Assembly: GCF_000444875.1 (NCBI RefSeq)
Contig: NC_021985.1
Span: 3,419,535 to 3,483,534 of the forward strand
DNA length: 64,000 nt
Origin: Streptomyces collinus Tu 365
Lineage (GTDB): Bacteria > Actinomycetota > Actinomycetes > Streptomycetales > Streptomycetaceae
Direction: 5' to 3'
The translations under genes were made by a program, and so were the position numbers. The notes beneath the pieces are model-generated. The model ran no database searches. It was not told the DNA's origin and worked only from the letters and a program-made list of their open reading frames with translations. This document shows positions 26,661 through 34,957 of this stretch, piece after piece; position 1 is the first letter of the stretch; every line of letters begins with the position of its first letter.

Positions 26661-27128
26661 TCACGGCATCAGACCGCCGGCCTCCGCGAACATCGCGTGC
26701 GCGACGGCCATGAACCCCAGACAGAAGACGATGATCATGCCGAGGAAGGCCAGCAGGCAGCCGGACTCGGTGATGAGCCGGCCGCGGGACGGCGGGATGG
26801 CGGTGGCCAGCCGGGGCTGCTCCGGGAGGTACCGCACGGTGACGATGTCGCCCTCCAGGACGGTGGCGGGACCGCCCGCCTCCTCGAACCGGACCTGGGC
26901 ACCCTCGCGGGTGGTGTACTCGTAGACACGGTGCACGCTCGTGTGCACGGACGTGTCCCCGCCGCCCCCGCTGGTCGTGGTGTACATGCGCAGGCAGCGC
27001 GCCTCGGCCGTCAGCCCGTGCTCCCACGTCCGGCTGATCCGCCGGGCGCGGTGGACCAGCCGGAACGCGAAGTAGCCGACACCCGCGATCATGAGGGTGG
27101 GCACGAGGTAGAAGAGCATTTCGAACAT
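26661..27128 (-). CDS. DUF3592-like membrane protein
   Basis: A 155-residue protein with hydrophobic segments at about 4-22 and 125-147 flanking an extracytoplasmic or cytoplasmic beta domain (VYEYTTREGAQVRFEE, GDIVTVRYLPEQPRLA). The arrangement matches DUF3592, a small membrane family of unknown function. A second DUF3592-type gene is at 51609. Confidence 0.75.
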   Translation of the reverse strand: MFEMLFYLVPTLMIAGVGYFAFRLVHRARRISRTWEHGLTAEARCLRMYTTTSGGGGDTSVHTSVHRVYEYTTREGAQVRFEEAGGPATVLEGDIVTVRYLPEQPRLATAIPPSRGRLITESGCLLAFLGMIIVFCLGFMAVAHAMFAEAGGLMP

Positions 27129-27251
27129 GAGGTTCCCCCGAGGTCGGTACGCCGCTCCGGAAGACCGGCGTGGCCCGGAATGTATCCGGCCGGGCGCACG
27201 GGCGCCCTCAAGGGAACCTCAGTTTCCGAGCTGTGACGCGCCGCGGACGGC

Positions 27252-27857
27252 TCAGAAGGTGACGTCCGAGCAGGCGTAGAACGCGTTGCCCGTGTCGGCG
27301 ATCGTCCACACCGCGACGATGACGTGGTGACCGCTGAGGCCGGACGGCAGGGTGCCGCTGTGGCTGAGGGTGGCCGGCGGGCGCTGCCCGTTGTACGGCA
27401 CCGTCAGGAACGGGGTGAGGTTGAGGTCCGAGCGGGACAGTGCGTGGTTCTGGTTCCAGCCCGGCTTGGTGACGTAGTACTTGAAGTCCGTCGTGGCGTG
27501 CATGGCCGTGAACTGCCAGCGGAAGGTGTACGACTGGCCGCCGGTCACCCGGGTGGTGGGCCAGGCGGCGCCGGACGGTGTCATCGGTGAGCTGAGCTGG
27601 GCGAACCGGCTGACACCGCCGTTGCAGATCTGGCCGTCGGCGGGACCGGCGGCCGGGAAGCCCTTGGGGCCCTCGACGCTCTGCGGCTCCCACTGGATGT
27701 CGCCGCAGTTCGCCACGGTGCCGTTCTGGCAGAGCTTCTGTCTGCTGATGGGGAGGTCGGTGTAGCCGTGCCCGCTGGCGCCGCCGGAGGAGAGCACGAA
27801 GGCTCCGGCGGTCGCCACGCCCAGCACGGCCGCGGACAACTTGGTCTTGGTGCGCAT
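27252..27857 (-). CDS. AA10 lytic polysaccharide monooxygenase (chitin-binding type)
   Basis: A 201-residue secreted copper enzyme. The signal peptide (1-29, ...GGASG) is cleaved so that the mature protein starts with His30, one ligand of the histidine brace. H120 in FTAMHATTDF is the second. Cysteines pair in the core, and the C-terminus ends AFYACSDVTF as in AA10 chitin-active enzymes. No extra carbohydrate-binding module. It oxidatively cleaves crystalline chitin or cellulose outside the cell. A DasR-type site and a strong hairpin lie upstream. Confidence 0.93.
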   Translation of the reverse strand: MRTKTKLSAAVLGVATAGAFVLSSGGASGHGYTDLPISRQKLCQNGTVANCGDIQWEPQSVEGPKGFPAAGPADGQICNGGVSRFAQLSSPMTPSGAAWPTTRVTGGQSYTFRWQFTAMHATTDFKYYVTKPGWNQNHALSRSDLNLTPFLTVPYNGQRPPATLSHSGTLPSGLSGHHVIVAVWTIADTGNAFYACSDVTF

Positions 27858-27916
27858 GCTGCCGCTCCTGGAGAACGTGGGGGATGTTCACTGGCTGAGC
27901 TGTGCAGTGCGGTGCG

Positions 27917-27944
27917 GTGCCCCGCCGCGCGCGAGGCGGGGCAC
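27917..27944 (-). other. Hairpin in leader of AA10 gene
   Basis: GTGCCCCGCC and GGCGGGGCAC form a perfect 10-base-pair stem with an 8-base loop, 60 bases before the AA10 start and just downstream of the DasR-type site. It may be a structured 5' leader; it is unlikely to be a terminator of another gene given its position. Confidence 0.45.
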
Positions 27945-27960
27945 TAGGTCTAGACCAAGT
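27943..27960. promoter_or_regulatory. Putative DasR-responsive element (dre)
   Basis: The sequence ACTAGGTCTAGACCAAGT contains the palindromic core GGTCTAGACC (27947-27956) of the known DasR operator ACTGGTCTAGACCAGT, with imperfect flanks. DasR is the GlcNAc-responsive GntR repressor of chitin-utilisation genes in Streptomyces, which fits an AA10 gene 90 bases downstream on the minus strand. Confidence 0.7.
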
Positions 27961-28022
27961 CCCAATGTATGGGCGTTGGTTGAGCGTGTCCACAACCACC
28001 ACAGCCCGATCCCGGGCGCCCC

Positions 28023-29162
28023 TCAGGTCGGCTCCCTGCGACCCGAGCAGAACGCCACCGTCAGGTCCCGCACCAGCACCTTGCGCTCGTAGTCGTCCAG
28101 TTCGACGAGCCCGCGCATGGTCAGCCGGGTCACCGTGTCCTCCACCGAGTCCACGACCGAGTTGAGCATGCCGGACCGCTCCCGGGCGTCCAGCGCGGCG
28201 ATCTGCCGCCGGTGCATCGAGGCGGCCACCTCCGGCGCGTACTCCACCCGCAGCGGCCGTACCGAGAACACCTCCAGGCCGACCGGCCCCGCCTCCGCCG
28301 CCACCAGCCGGGTCAGCGCCTCACCGGCAGCCGCCACCCCGCCCCGCGGGCCGCCCGGCGGATCCACCGCCACCCGGGCCAGCGCGGCCTCGACGCACTC
28401 CCGCAGATACGTCTCGTGGTCGTCGATGCCGAGCACGGCACGCGCGGTGTCCCGCACCCGCCACACGACCAGCACGACCACCCGCAGCGCCACCCCGTTG
28501 CCGTCCGTCGCCGGCATCGCCTCGCTGCGCCAGTGCCGCAGCCGCACGTCGACCCGGCGGCGGGCCACCAGCGGGTTCACCCACAGCAGGCCGGTGCGCC
28601 GGACCGTCCCCCGGTAGCGGCCGAACAGCCCGAGCAGCCGGGCCTGCCCGGTCCGGCCCCGGGCGAGTCCACCGAAACCGAGCGCACCGAGCGCCCCCGC
28701 TCCCGCGTACGCCGCCCACTGCGCCGGGCCGAGCCCCGCGCCGCCGTACCCCGGCAGGCGCAGCGCGTCCGCCGCGAAGGGCGGCAGCACCCCCGCCCAC
28801 CACGAGGTGGCCAGACATCCGGCGACGCCGCCCACCCCCGCCAGCACCCCGGCGAGACCGGGCAGCACCCGCGCCGGACGCTCCACCAGGTCGGGATCGA
28901 CACAGGGGGCCGGCCTGCCGGGGACCGGGGCCGGGCGCCCGAGGCGCGGCTGCTCACCGGTGCCCCGTCTGCGGGCCACCACGGCGGGTTTCAGCGGCAC
29001 CGACACCGGCTCGGGGTCGTCGCGGAACAGCAGGTGGACGGGGATCTCGGTGGTCGCCTCGTTGTGGATCAGCCGGGCCGGACGGATGGCCGTGCCACCC
29101 GGGCCGGCCGCACCCTCCGGTTGTTCCTCGAACTCGGCCTTGTGTGACGTGGTCGTACTCAT
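28023..29162 (-). CDS. SPFH/Band 7 membrane protein
   Basis: A 379-residue protein. The polar N-terminus (1-100) is followed by two hydrophobic segments (about 98-150) and an SPFH/prohibitin-type domain (about 170-300: TGLLWVNPLVARRRVDVRLRHW, VVVLVVWRVRDTARAVLGID). A C-terminal helical region follows (RQIAALDARERSGMLNSVVDSVEDTVTRL). Proteins of this type scaffold membrane microdomains. Single gene; a 116-base gap of polypurine character separates it from the peptidoglycan-binding gene. Confidence 0.82.
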   Translation of the reverse strand: MSTTTSHKAEFEEQPEGAAGPGGTAIRPARLIHNEATTEIPVHLLFRDDPEPVSVPLKPAVVARRRGTGEQPRLGRPAPVPGRPAPCVDPDLVERPARVLPGLAGVLAGVGGVAGCLATSWWAGVLPPFAADALRLPGYGGAGLGPAQWAAYAGAGALGALGFGGLARGRTGQARLLGLFGRYRGTVRRTGLLWVNPLVARRRVDVRLRHWRSEAMPATDGNGVALRVVVLVVWRVRDTARAVLGIDDHETYLRECVEAALARVAVDPPGGPRGGVAAAGEALTRLVAAEAGPVGLEVFSVRPLRVEYAPEVAASMHRRQIAALDARERSGMLNSVVDSVEDTVTRLTMRGLVELDDYERKVLVRDLTVAFCSGRREPT

Positions 29163-29198
29163 GCGTGCTCCAGCCTCCGCGCCAGACGCGTCATGACG

Positions 29199-29291
29199 GT
29201 CGAAGAGAAAAGAAGAGAGACGAGAAGAGATAGGTGAAGAGGGGGGAAGGGAGGGGGGAAGGGAGAGGAGAGAGGGGCGACGGGAGAGGGG
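29199..29291 (+). repeat. Polypurine tract
   Basis: About 90 bases that are almost entirely A and G on the plus strand (for example gaagagaaaagaagagagac and aagggaggggggaaggg), lying between the SPFH gene start and the end of the peptidoglycan-binding gene. Low-complexity, unusually A-rich DNA for this genome. Confidence 0.7.
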
Positions 29292-29306
29292 CGGGACGAG
29301 GCGCGG

Positions 29307-30617
29307 CTAGGCGAACAGCCGGCGCCAGGTCTCCGGGCCCGGGTAGCCGTCCGCCGCCCCGCCGCGCCAGCCCAGGCCGCGCTGGAACGCCTCGACCGCC
29401 CGCCGGTCGGCGTCGCCCCAGCGCGGCCCCGGCCCCGTGGCGTAGAACCTGCCGAACCCTTTCTTCACGAGCTGCTGCCCCAGCCGGGTGACGTAGTCGT
29501 TCTCCGCGCCCGGACGGAAGTACGTCCGGCCGGGGAAGCCGGGCACGCCGTGCGAGGCGGGCGAGCCGGGTGTGGTGGTGCCGCCCGGGATGCTCCTGCC
29601 CCGGCCGGTGACGAGCAGGTTCCAGGTGCCGGGACCGGGCCGCCCGTCGGCGTCCGCGCCCGTCCAGCCCTGGGCCCGCTGGAAGGCCTGGGTGGCCCGG
29701 CGGTCCGCCTCGCCCCAGACCGGGCCGGGGCCGCTGGTGTAGAAGGAGCCGGCGCCCCGGGCCACCAGCATCCGGCCCAGCTCCGTGACGTGCTTGTTGT
29801 TCGCGCCGGGGCCGAAGTAGGCGGCGCCCGGGAACGGCGTGGCCGACTTGCCGCCCGTGGCCTGCCCGCCGGCGCTCCCGGTGGTCAGGCCCTTGTACCG
29901 GTAGGGCACGTACTTGCTGCCGTTGCTCCAGTACGGGTACGGGGTGGGCTGACTGCGGGCGTGCGGGGGCGTCTGCTCGTAGACCGTGTACTCGGTGTGC
30001 TTGCCGTTCGTCCAGCCGCCGAAGATCACGACGTGGGAGCCGGCCTCGGGGTTGTCCGGGTTGTGGAAGAGCAGGATGTCGCCGGGCTGCAGCTCGTCCT
30101 TGGTGATCTTCACACCGAACTCGGCGAGGCTGCCGGTCCACTCGTTGGAGGTCAGCCCCCAGGCCATGGACACGTAGCCGGAGCAGTCCTGCCGGTAGCC
30201 GTCGGACCAGTACGCGCTCATGCTGTACGGCACCTTGGCGGTCACCCAGACCTTGGCCCGCTTGATGATCTCGTTCCGGGTGGTGGCGGGCGTCGGGGAG
30301 GCCGCGGGCCGGGCGGGCTTGCCGGCCGGGCCGTGCAGCGGGGACCGGGCGCCCTGCGGGGTCTGCGGCGTGACGTCGGACGCGCCGGCGGTACCGGGTA
30401 CGGGCGGGGTGGGGGCGCCGATGCCGAGGGCGGCGGCCTGCGGGATCGCGCCGAGGGCGGCGGTCGCGGCGGCGGCCACCGTCACGACCCCCCGGGTCGC
30501 CGGGCGGCCGCCGAAACGGCCGGACGGCGGACGAGCGCTCGTCCGCCGTCCGTGGACGCAGCCGGGACAGTCGCAGCCGTTCCCGGGGTCGACTTCCTCG
30601 AACAGCGGAGCGGTCAT
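29307..30617 (-). CDS. Secreted C40-type peptidase with two peptidoglycan-binding repeats
   Basis: A 436-residue protein. The N-terminus is unusual, with a short Cys-rich motif (CDCPGC, about 15-20), then a hydrophobic segment (about 43-65). A cysteine-peptidase-like domain (about 115-245) has DCSGYVSMAWGL (Cys) and GSHVVIFGG (His), as in NlpC/P60 or amidase-type CHAP folds. Two tandem repeats of about 75 residues at the C-terminus (FPGAAYFGPGANNKHVT... and FPGRTYFRPGAENDYVT...) are peptidoglycan-binding modules with RRATQAFQRAQGW-type helices. It probably remodels the cell wall. Confidence 0.85.
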   Translation of the reverse strand: MTAPLFEEVDPGNGCDCPGCVHGRRTSARPPSGRFGGRPATRGVVTVAAAATAALGAIPQAAALGIGAPTPPVPGTAGASDVTPQTPQGARSPLHGPAGKPARPAASPTPATTRNEIIKRAKVWVTAKVPYSMSAYWSDGYRQDCSGYVSMAWGLTSNEWTGSLAEFGVKITKDELQPGDILLFHNPDNPEAGSHVVIFGGWTNGKHTEYTVYEQTPPHARSQPTPYPYWSNGSKYVPYRYKGLTTGSAGGQATGGKSATPFPGAAYFGPGANNKHVTELGRMLVARGAGSFYTSGPGPVWGEADRRATQAFQRAQGWTGADADGRPGPGTWNLLVTGRGRSIPGGTTTPGSPASHGVPGFPGRTYFRPGAENDYVTRLGQQLVKKGFGRFYATGPGPRWGDADRRAVEAFQRGLGWRGGAADGYPGPETWRRLFA

Positions 30618-30801
30618 GCGATCTGCCTCACATACGGGATGGATGTGTCCGCGAGTGTGCACGTTGATCAGTTTCACAACCGGCGTCCTGGCGCGCATGT
30701 TGACGGTCCGAATGATGTACCGCGCCTGCTCCGGATCGGGGACCCCGGCAGGCGTGGTCCGGAGCACCCGCGAAGGTCATGTAGAGTTTTCCCGTCAGCA
30801 G

Positions 30802-30875
30802 GCGCCGCTAGCTCAGTTGGTTAGAGCAGCTGACTCTTAATCAGCGGGTCCGGGGTTCGAGTCCCTGGCGGCGCA
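30802..30875 (+). tRNA. tRNA-Lys (anticodon CTT), copy 3
   Basis: A 74-base cloverleaf identical to copies 1 and 2 (anticodon CTT at 30836-30838, discriminator A, no encoded CCA). It shares the upstream octamer gtcagcag and the downstream cgatgacgatggcgag with copy 1, so copies 1 and 3 are a duplicated unit. Confidence 0.97.
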
Positions 30876-30882
30876 CGATGAC

Positions 30883-30927
30883 GATGGCGAGCCACGTCCG
30901 CGGAACACGCGGTCCTGGCTCGCCATC
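30883..30927 (+). terminator. tRNA-Lys copy 3 terminator
   Basis: GATGGCGAGCCA (30883-30894) pairs with TGGCTCGCCATC (30916-30927) with an inner CCGCG/CGCGG stem, then tctgtttcc as in copy 1. Confidence 0.82.
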
Positions 30928-30983
30928 TCTGTTTCCGCCGCCGCGCCGCCCCCATTGCCTGTTTGGCCGGATACCCTCTGGCC

Positions 30984-31775
30984 ATGGCAGCCCGGGACCT
31001 TCAAGAGCGGATCAAGAAGCTCATCGTCGACCGACGGCTGCCCTCGGGCGCCCCGCTGCCGACCGAGCCGGAGCTGATGGACTTCCTCGGGGCGAGCCGG
31101 AACTCGGTGCGGGAGGCCCTGAAGGCGCTGCAGGCGATGGGCATCGTGGAGATCAGGCACGGCTTCGGGACCTACGTCGGCTCGATGTCGTTCGCACCCA
31201 TGATCGAGGGGCTCGCGTTCCGCACGGTCGCCGGGCACTACCGCGGCGAGGACTCCCTGCTCCAGTTGCTGGAGCTGCGCGAGGCGGTCGAGACGGGACT
31301 GGTCTCGCGGCTGGCCGGGCGGCTGCCCGAGGCGGACCTCGTCGAGCTGGACGCCCTCGTGGGCCGTATGGAGCGGGAGGCCGCCGAGGGGCGCGGCCTC
31401 GCCGAGACCGACCGCGCGTTTCACGCCACCCTCTACCGGGGGCTGGACAACGTGCTGCTGAGCGAGGTGCTGGAGGCGTTCTGGGACGCCTTCCACCGCG
31501 TCCGGCGGGACCTGGTGGAGGTGCCGCAGGACCCGCGGGTCACCTGCCGCCAGCACCGCGAGATCCTGGACGCCGTCCGGTCCGGCGACTCGGTGCGGGC
31601 GGAGGAGGCCATAAGGGACCACTTCGGCAACATCCGTGCCCGCCTCACCCCCACCGGCGCGGTGACGGCCGACGGGACCTCCGAACGCGCGGACGGTCCG
31701 GCGAACAGCCGGTCACGGCACACCGGCACGGCCGGTCACGAGGTCGCGCGGGGGCTCACGGACCCGTGCCGGTGA
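30984..31775 (+). CDS. FadR-type GntR regulator (FCD domain)
   Basis: A 263-residue regulator. The N-terminal GntR winged helix (about 1-70, LPSGAPLPTEPELMDFLGASRNSVREALKALQAMGIVEIRHGFGTYV) is followed by an all-helical FCD ligand domain (about 90-225) with the metal-type residues in TDRAFHATLYRG and CRQHREILDAVRSGD. The C-terminal 35 residues are polar and variable. The effector is unknown. It overlaps the convergent sortase gene by 20 bases. Confidence 0.88.
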   Translation: MAARDLQERIKKLIVDRRLPSGAPLPTEPELMDFLGASRNSVREALKALQAMGIVEIRHGFGTYVGSMSFAPMIEGLAFRTVAGHYRGEDSLLQLLELREAVETGLVSRLAGRLPEADLVELDALVGRMEREAAEGRGLAETDRAFHATLYRGLDNVLLSEVLEAFWDAFHRVRRDLVEVPQDPRVTCRQHREILDAVRSGDSVRAEEAIRDHFGNIRARLTPTGAVTADGTSERADGPANSRSRHTGTAGHEVARGLTDPCR

Positions 31776-32427
31776 GGTACGCCGAGACCACCACGTTGGC
31801 CGTGTAGCTGCGGCTCGCCCGGTCGAAGGTGCCGCCGCAGGTGATCAGGCGGAGTTCGGCGCGGCCCGGCCGGCGGGGGCCGTAGGCCACCCGCGCGTCG
31901 AAGTCGTCGCGGGGCAGCACCCGTACGTCGTCGATGGTGAAGTGGGCGACCTTGCCGTCCGCGCGGACCACCCGGACCGTCTCGCCCGGCTTCAGCGTGC
32001 TGAGCTTGTAGAAGACGGCGGGCCGGGTCTCGGTGTCGACGTGGCCCACCATCAGCGCGGCCCCCGCCGCGCCGGGCGCGGTCCCGGAGCCGTACCAGCC
32101 GACCACTCCCGGCTGGTCGAACGGCGGCGGGTCGACGGCGCCCTCCCGGTCCAGGCCGCGGGCCACGACCGGTGCCTGCACGGCCAGTTCGGGGATGTCC
32201 ACGCGCAGCGGCGCGGCGGCCCCGAGGGGCCGGGCCGCGGGCGGCAGCGGAAGCGTCCCCGCGGCGCGGTCGAGTCCGGCCACGTCGCCCGTGGTGGGTC
32301 CGGACGGGCTCGCGGGCACGGCGGTCACGCCGCGTCCCCACAGCCACAGCCCGAACAGCAGCACCGCCCAGGCCAGGCCGGTGACCAGGCGCCCGGTGCC
32401 GGAGCCGCGCCCGTGTTCGTCGGACAT
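31756..32427 (-). CDS. Class F sortase
   Basis: A 223-residue membrane-anchored transpeptidase. One signal-anchor segment (about 13-30) precedes a linker and the sortase barrel, with catalytic H129 (MVGHVDT), C197 (LITCGG) and R206 (RASRSY). Actinobacterial class F sortases are single-anchor enzymes of this length; their substrates are poorly known. It lies 11 bases downstream of a secreted protein with a hydrophobic C-terminus, which may be its substrate. Confidence 0.92.
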   Translation of the reverse strand: MSDEHGRGSGTGRLVTGLAWAVLLFGLWLWGRGVTAVPASPSGPTTGDVAGLDRAAGTLPLPPAARPLGAAAPLRVDIPELAVQAPVVARGLDREGAVDPPPFDQPGVVGWYGSGTAPGAAGAALMVGHVDTETRPAVFYKLSTLKPGETVRVVRADGKVAHFTIDDVRVLPRDDFDARVAYGPRRPGRAELRLITCGGTFDRASRSYTANVVVSAYLTGTGP

Positions 32428-32438
32428 GTCCGCGGCGC

Positions 32439-33002
32439 TCAGCCGGTGCCGTGGCTCCGGCGGGCCCTGCGCAGCCCGACGGCGGCCGCGGCGACCCCGG
32501 CGAGGGCCAGGCCGGTCACTCCCTGGGCGGTGTCGGGTCCGGACGCGTCGGTGGCCACGGTCGCGAAGTGCGCGGTGCCGCCGCCGCCCGCGTGCACCGG
32601 TGCCACGGGCGAGGCGGCCGGGTCCGGGGCGGTGCCCTGCCCGTCCGCCCGCCCGGCGCCTTTGTCCACGACGGTGATGGTGCCGGTCATCACCACGTCG
32701 GCGCAGCTGATCCGCACGTCGTAGGCGCCGGGTTCGAGCGCGGTGCGGATGCGGGTCTGGCCCGCCATCGCGCTCTGACCGCCCTGGCCGCCGGTCAGCC
32801 GCGCGTCGGAGACGAAGGCGGGCGAGGCGGCCGTGGCCTGTGCCCCGGTGCAGCCGCGCACCTGTAGCGCCACGTCGTCGCCCGGGGCCGGGGAGGACGG
32901 GGTCACGGTGACTCCGCGGTCGTTGTCGGCCGCGTACGCCGCCGGCGTGAGCGCGGCGACGGCCAGGAGTCCGGTACAGAGAGTGAGACGTGCTGAGCCC
33001 AT
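32439..33002 (-). CDS. Secreted protein with C-terminal membrane anchor, sortase-linked
   Basis: A 187-residue protein with a signal peptide (1-25, ...PAAYA), a beta-sandwich-like domain (about 28-115, with VTVTPSSPAPGDDVALQVRGC and GAYDVRISCADVVMTGTITVV) with two cysteines, an Ala/Pro/Gly linker, a hydrophobic C-terminal segment and an RRARRS tail. This is the layout of a sorted surface protein, but no LPxTG or LAxTG is visible before the hydrophobic segment (it reads SGPDTAQG). A GGAGG box precedes ATG 33002. Operon with the class F sortase. Confidence 0.8.
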   Translation of the reverse strand: MGSARLTLCTGLLAVAALTPAAYAADNDRGVTVTPSSPAPGDDVALQVRGCTGAQATAASPAFVSDARLTGGQGGQSAMAGQTRIRTALEPGAYDVRISCADVVMTGTITVVDKGAGRADGQGTAPDPAASPVAPVHAGGGGTAHFATVATDASGPDTAQGVTGLALAGVAAAAVGLRRARRSHGTG

Positions 33003-33109
33003 CGTGAAACCTCCAGATAAAGGGAGGCTCCCCCGGACCGCGCGCCTCCGCATCCTCGGAAGGCGCGCGATTGCTCCGAACGGGTGGGGCGGGGTGTGGA
33101 AACCGCAGG

Positions 33110-33889
33110 TCAGACGAGGTCGACCAGATCGGCGATGGAGTCGACGACCTCGGACGGGCGGAACGGGTAGCGGTCGACGTCGACCGGCTGGGTGACCCCG
33201 CTGAGCACCAGGAAGGTGCGCATCCCGGCCTCCAGGCCGGCGAGGACGTCGGTGTCCATGCGGTCGCCGATCATCGCGGAGGTCTCGGAGTGGGCGCCGA
33301 TCGCGTTCAGCCCCGCCCGCATCATCAGCGGGTTCGGCTTGCCGACGAAGTACGGCTTCTTGCCGGTGGCGGCGGTGATCAGGGCGGCGACGGAGCCGGT
33401 GGCGGGCAGGTCGCCCTCGGTGGACGGGCCGACGTTGTCGGGGTTGGTGGCGATGAACCGGGCGCCGTCGTTGATCAGGCGGACGGCCTTGGTCAGGGCC
33501 TCGAAGGAGTACGTGCGGGTCTCGCCGAGGATCACGAAGTCGGGCTCGTGGTCGGTGAGGATGTAGCCGATGTCGTGCAGCGCGGTGGTCAGGCCCGCCT
33601 CGCCGATCACGTAGGCGCTGCCGCCGGGTCGCTGGTCGTCCAGGAACTGGGCGGTGGCCAGGGCGGAGGTCCAGATGTTGTCGACCGGCACGTCCAGGCC
33701 CATGCGGCGCAGCCGGGCGTGCAGGTCGCGCGCGGTGTAGATGGAGTTGTTGGTGAGCACCAGGAAGGGCCGCCCGGAGTCGCGCAGCTTCTTCAGGAAG
33801 GCGTCGGCGCCGGGGATCGGGACGCCCTCGTGGATCAGGACACCGTCCATGTCGGTCAGCCACGACTCGATGGGCTTGCGGTCTGCCAT
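33110..33889 (-). CDS. NagD-like HAD-superfamily phosphatase
   Basis: A 259-residue class IIA HAD hydrolase. DMDGVL (about 13-18) carries the nucleophile Asp, VLTNNS (about 45-50) is motif II, VGKPNP motif III Lys and MIGDRMDTDVLAGLEAGM motif IV. The family (NagD, p-nitrophenylphosphatase-like) removes phosphate from small metabolites such as nucleotides. Start ATG 33889 is at MADRKPIESWL. Single gene. Confidence 0.92.
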   Translation of the reverse strand: MADRKPIESWLTDMDGVLIHEGVPIPGADAFLKKLRDSGRPFLVLTNNSIYTARDLHARLRRMGLDVPVDNIWTSALATAQFLDDQRPGGSAYVIGEAGLTTALHDIGYILTDHEPDFVILGETRTYSFEALTKAVRLINDGARFIATNPDNVGPSTEGDLPATGSVAALITAATGKKPYFVGKPNPLMMRAGLNAIGAHSETSAMIGDRMDTDVLAGLEAGMRTFLVLSGVTQPVDVDRYPFRPSEVVDSIADLVDLV

Positions 33890-33990
33890 GTGCTTGCGTC
33901 TCCTGGCGTACGTACGGGCGGGGGTCGCCGGAACCACGGCGTACCGACGCCCCCAGCCTAATCAGCCCCGTGCGATTCGGACCCCGCCGA

Positions 33991-34236
33991 TCACCGGCTA
34001 CCGCGCACGGCGCGACACGGCCGACGGCTCATGTCCCGGTCGCCGAGGAGCACCTGCCCGGAGACGGGCCGTACGAACCCGGTGACCGCCCGCGGCGCGG
34101 TGGTCTTGCCGGAGCCGGACGGCCCGAGCCGCGCCATGGCCTCGCCCGGCCCGACGGTCGGGTCGAGCGCGTCCGGGACGACGTTCCCGTCGTGGGCGAC
34201 GGCGACGGAGTCGAAGCGGATGCCCGTCTCACCCAT
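33991..34236 (-). pseudogene. Truncated ABC transporter ATPase (phosphonate-type transporter remnant)
   Basis: An 81-codon frame that starts like a 2-aminoethylphosphonate/spermidine-type transporter ATPase (IRFDSVAVAHDGNVV), keeps Walker A GPSGSGKTT (about 38-46) and a following VLLGDRDMS segment, then stops. The signature motif, Walker B and regulatory domain are missing. It overlaps the phosphonatase-like gene by 8 bases, as in an intact operon. It is best read as the 5' remnant of a deleted transporter gene; no permease or binding protein follows. Confidence 0.75.
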
Positions 34237-34957
34237 CCCCGGCGAGCGGCGCGGGCCGGGCCGCGAGCAGGGCGGGCAGGTCGGCGACGGAGTCCAGGAC
34301 GTGGGTGGCGCCGGCGGCGCGGAACGCGTCGTCCCCGTGCGCCCCGGTGCGCACGCCCGCGACCAGCCCGGCGCCCGCCCGGACGCCGCTGAGCACGTCG
34401 TACGAGGTGTCGCCGACGACGGCGACCTGCCGTACGTCGGCCGCGGCCTTCGTCCGGACGAACGCCTCCAGGACCATGTCCGGGTAGGGCCGCCCGCGCC
34501 CGCCGGCGTCGGCCGGGCACAGGGTGAGCGGTACGAGGCCGCGCCAGCCCAGGGCGTCCAGGAGGGCGTCCTGGGTGACCCGGGCGAAGCCGGTGGTCAG
34601 GACGACGGTGCGGCCGCTGCCGGCCAGCTCCTCGATGGCCTCGCGGGCCCCGGGGACGGGGGCGGTCAGGCCCTCCTCGACGAGTTCGCCGTACGCCTTC
34701 TCGAAGGTGGCGTTGGCCCGCCGGGCGCGGTCCTCGTCGCCGAACAGGTGCCGGAAGACGGAGATCTTCGACTCGCCCATGGTGGCGCGGACGTAGGAGA
34801 GGTGCCCGGCGTGCTCGGCCGAGCCGGGCTCGACGCCGAGTTCGGCGGCGGCCGCGGCGAAGGCGCGCTCGACGAGGCCGCCGTCGGCGACGGTGGTGCC
34901 GGCCATGTCGAGGACGACGAGGCGGATGTCGCGGGTGTCCGTGGTCAACTTCCTCAC
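34229..34957 (-). CDS. Phosphonatase-like HAD hydrolase (PhnX-like)
   Basis: A 242-residue class I HAD hydrolase with DMAGTTV (nucleophile Asp, about 18) typical of phosphonoacetaldehyde hydrolase-like enzymes, a cap domain, TTGFAR (motif II) and VVGDTSYDVLSGVRAG (motif IV). These enzymes cleave C-P bonds or dephosphorylate related compounds. Start GTG 34957 overlaps the upstream oxidoreductase stop as GTGA, marking a co-translated pair. Confidence 0.85.
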   Translation of the reverse strand: MRKLTTDTRDIRLVVLDMAGTTVADGGLVERAFAAAAAELGVEPGSAEHAGHLSYVRATMGESKISVFRHLFGDEDRARRANATFEKAYGELVEEGLTAPVPGAREAIEELAGSGRTVVLTTGFARVTQDALLDALGWRGLVPLTLCPADAGGRGRPYPDMVLEAFVRTKAAADVRQVAVVGDTSYDVLSGVRAGAGLVAGVRTGAHGDDAFRAAGATHVLDSVADLPALLAARPAPLAGDG

